Assembly (NCBI GenBank): GCA_937906485.1
Contig: CALCYB010000086.1
Span: 1 to 15,284, forward strand
Direction: 5' to 3'
DNA: 15,284 nucleotides
Origin: an uncultured Rikenellaceae bacterium
GTDB taxonomy: Bacteria > Bacteroidota > Bacteroidia > Bacteroidales > UBA932
Shown here: positions 14,800 to 15,284 of the stretch, in pieces
Layout: each line of letters opens with the position of its first letter
Position numbering within the stretch: position 1 is the stretch's first letter
Program-made: the position numbers and the translations under genes
Notes under the pieces: model-generated
The model's input: only the letters and a program-made list of their open reading frames with translations
Told to the model about the DNA's origin: nothing
Databases searched by the model: none

Positions 14800-15284
14800 T
14801 CATCGTTTCTCGATTTGTGTCAGGTACATCACCACACACAAGAGCACAAACAACACCAACGAACCGGCGAGCAGCGCATACGTTTCCATTTGGAGCAGCA
14901 TGTAATTGAGCAGGTACACCAAAGCGACAAATCCGCCCAACAGGTAGGCACTCCGATTTTTCAGGATGGCTCTGAAGTAAAACATCAGGGCCCCGGTTGT
15001 CATCAACGCGGCTATTACATAGGCCAGGACGAATGTCATAAACTCGGAGAATGCCACTAACAACGAGTAGAACAATACGAGCGACAGACCTATTACAGCA
15101 TATTGGATAGGATGAATCTCCCTGCGGGTCAGGAACTCCACGAACAAGCCGGCCACGAAGACAAGAACGATAATAAGCATTCCATACTTTGCCGAGCGCA
15201 TAGACTGCTGATAAGGGTTAGCAGGATCCACGAACTTGACACCCATATCATCGTAGCTCGAACTGTTGAAGCTTGACACGCTCC
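14800..15284 (-). CDS. creD: Inner-membrane protein CreD, C-terminal part (gene runs off the right edge)
   Basis: About 160 C-terminal residues of a CreD-family protein are visible. The family signature is clear: FGV-like GVKFVDPANPYQQSMRSAKYG, then VEFLTRREIHPIQYAVIGL, then LLVAFSEFMTFVLAYVIAA, then a tail of helices ending LFVLLCVVMYLTQIEKR. Five to six helices follow one another with short loops. In Enterobacteria and Pseudomonas, CreD belongs to the CreBC/BlrAB regulon and affects envelope integrity and beta-lactam response; its molecular activity is unknown. The frame stays open to the window edge, so the apparent GTG at 15279 is not the start; a full protein of about 450 residues begins outside. 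An intrinsic terminator follows. Confidence 0.9.
   Translation of the reverse strand, partial: SVSSFNSSSYDDMGVKFVDPANPYQQSMRSAKYGMLIIVLVFVAGLFVEFLTRREIHPIQYAVIGLSLVLFYSLLVAFSEFMTFVLAYVIAALMTTGALMFYFRAILKNRSAYLLGGFVALVYLLNYMLLQMETYALLAGSLVLFVLLCVVMYLTQIEKR

Overview
The window comes from a member of the Bacteroidota, most likely a host- or gut-associated Bacteroidales. This rests on several things. There are TAnnTTTG-type -7 promoter elements instead of a normal -10 box, and start codons lack strong Shine-Dalgarno sequences. Lipoproteins have short 'SC' or 'AC' lipoboxes. The gene families are typical of the phylum: a DUF6249 / ECF sigma / small membrane protein cassette, a TonB-C-domain lipoprotein, an 8-TM FtsX-type permease and a CreD homologue. 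No tRNA, rRNA, IS element or CRISPR array was found.

Layout. Positions 1-511 (-) hold the N-terminal part of a heme catalase. Positions 610-3301 (+) carry a lipoprotein with a TonB C-terminal fold, a DUF6249 membrane protein, an ECF sigma factor and a two-TM probable anti-sigma partner; the last three form a tight operon. Positions 3302-3600 are a gene-free, increasingly AT-rich spacer ending in a promoter. Positions 3601-5244 (+) encode the most interesting gene: a lipoprotein with three Ig-like repeats followed by an IdeS/Mac-type (peptidase family C66) cysteine protease domain with all catalytic residues present. Positions 5252-8632 (-) form a three-gene operon of a secreted GH9 cellulase/glucanase, an MFS transporter translationally coupled to it (TAATG), and a small Cys-rich 'nitrous oxide-stimulated promoter' family protein. 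Positions 8690-9286 (-) encode a DUF1963 (YwqG-like) protein. Positions 9367-10890 (+) encode an unrecognised membrane protein with an SH3-like domain and a split zinc ribbon. Positions 10917-12255 (-) hold a queuosine-precursor transporter followed by a short-chain dehydrogenase. Positions 12325-14637 (-) encode an orphan FtsX/MacB-type permease. Positions 14800-15284 (-) hold the C-terminal part of CreD, followed by a clear intrinsic terminator.

The genes do not form one pathway. The clearest functional units are the sigma/anti-sigma cassette (envelope signalling), the glucanase-transporter operon (glycan use) and the stand-alone protease (probably acting on a host or environmental protein, possibly immunoglobulin). 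Arginine codon use changes sharply near 3.3-3.6 kb: about half AGA/AGG to the left, almost entirely CGN in the GH9 and MFS genes to the right. The spacer before the protease gene may therefore be the edge of a transferred segment or an assembly join.
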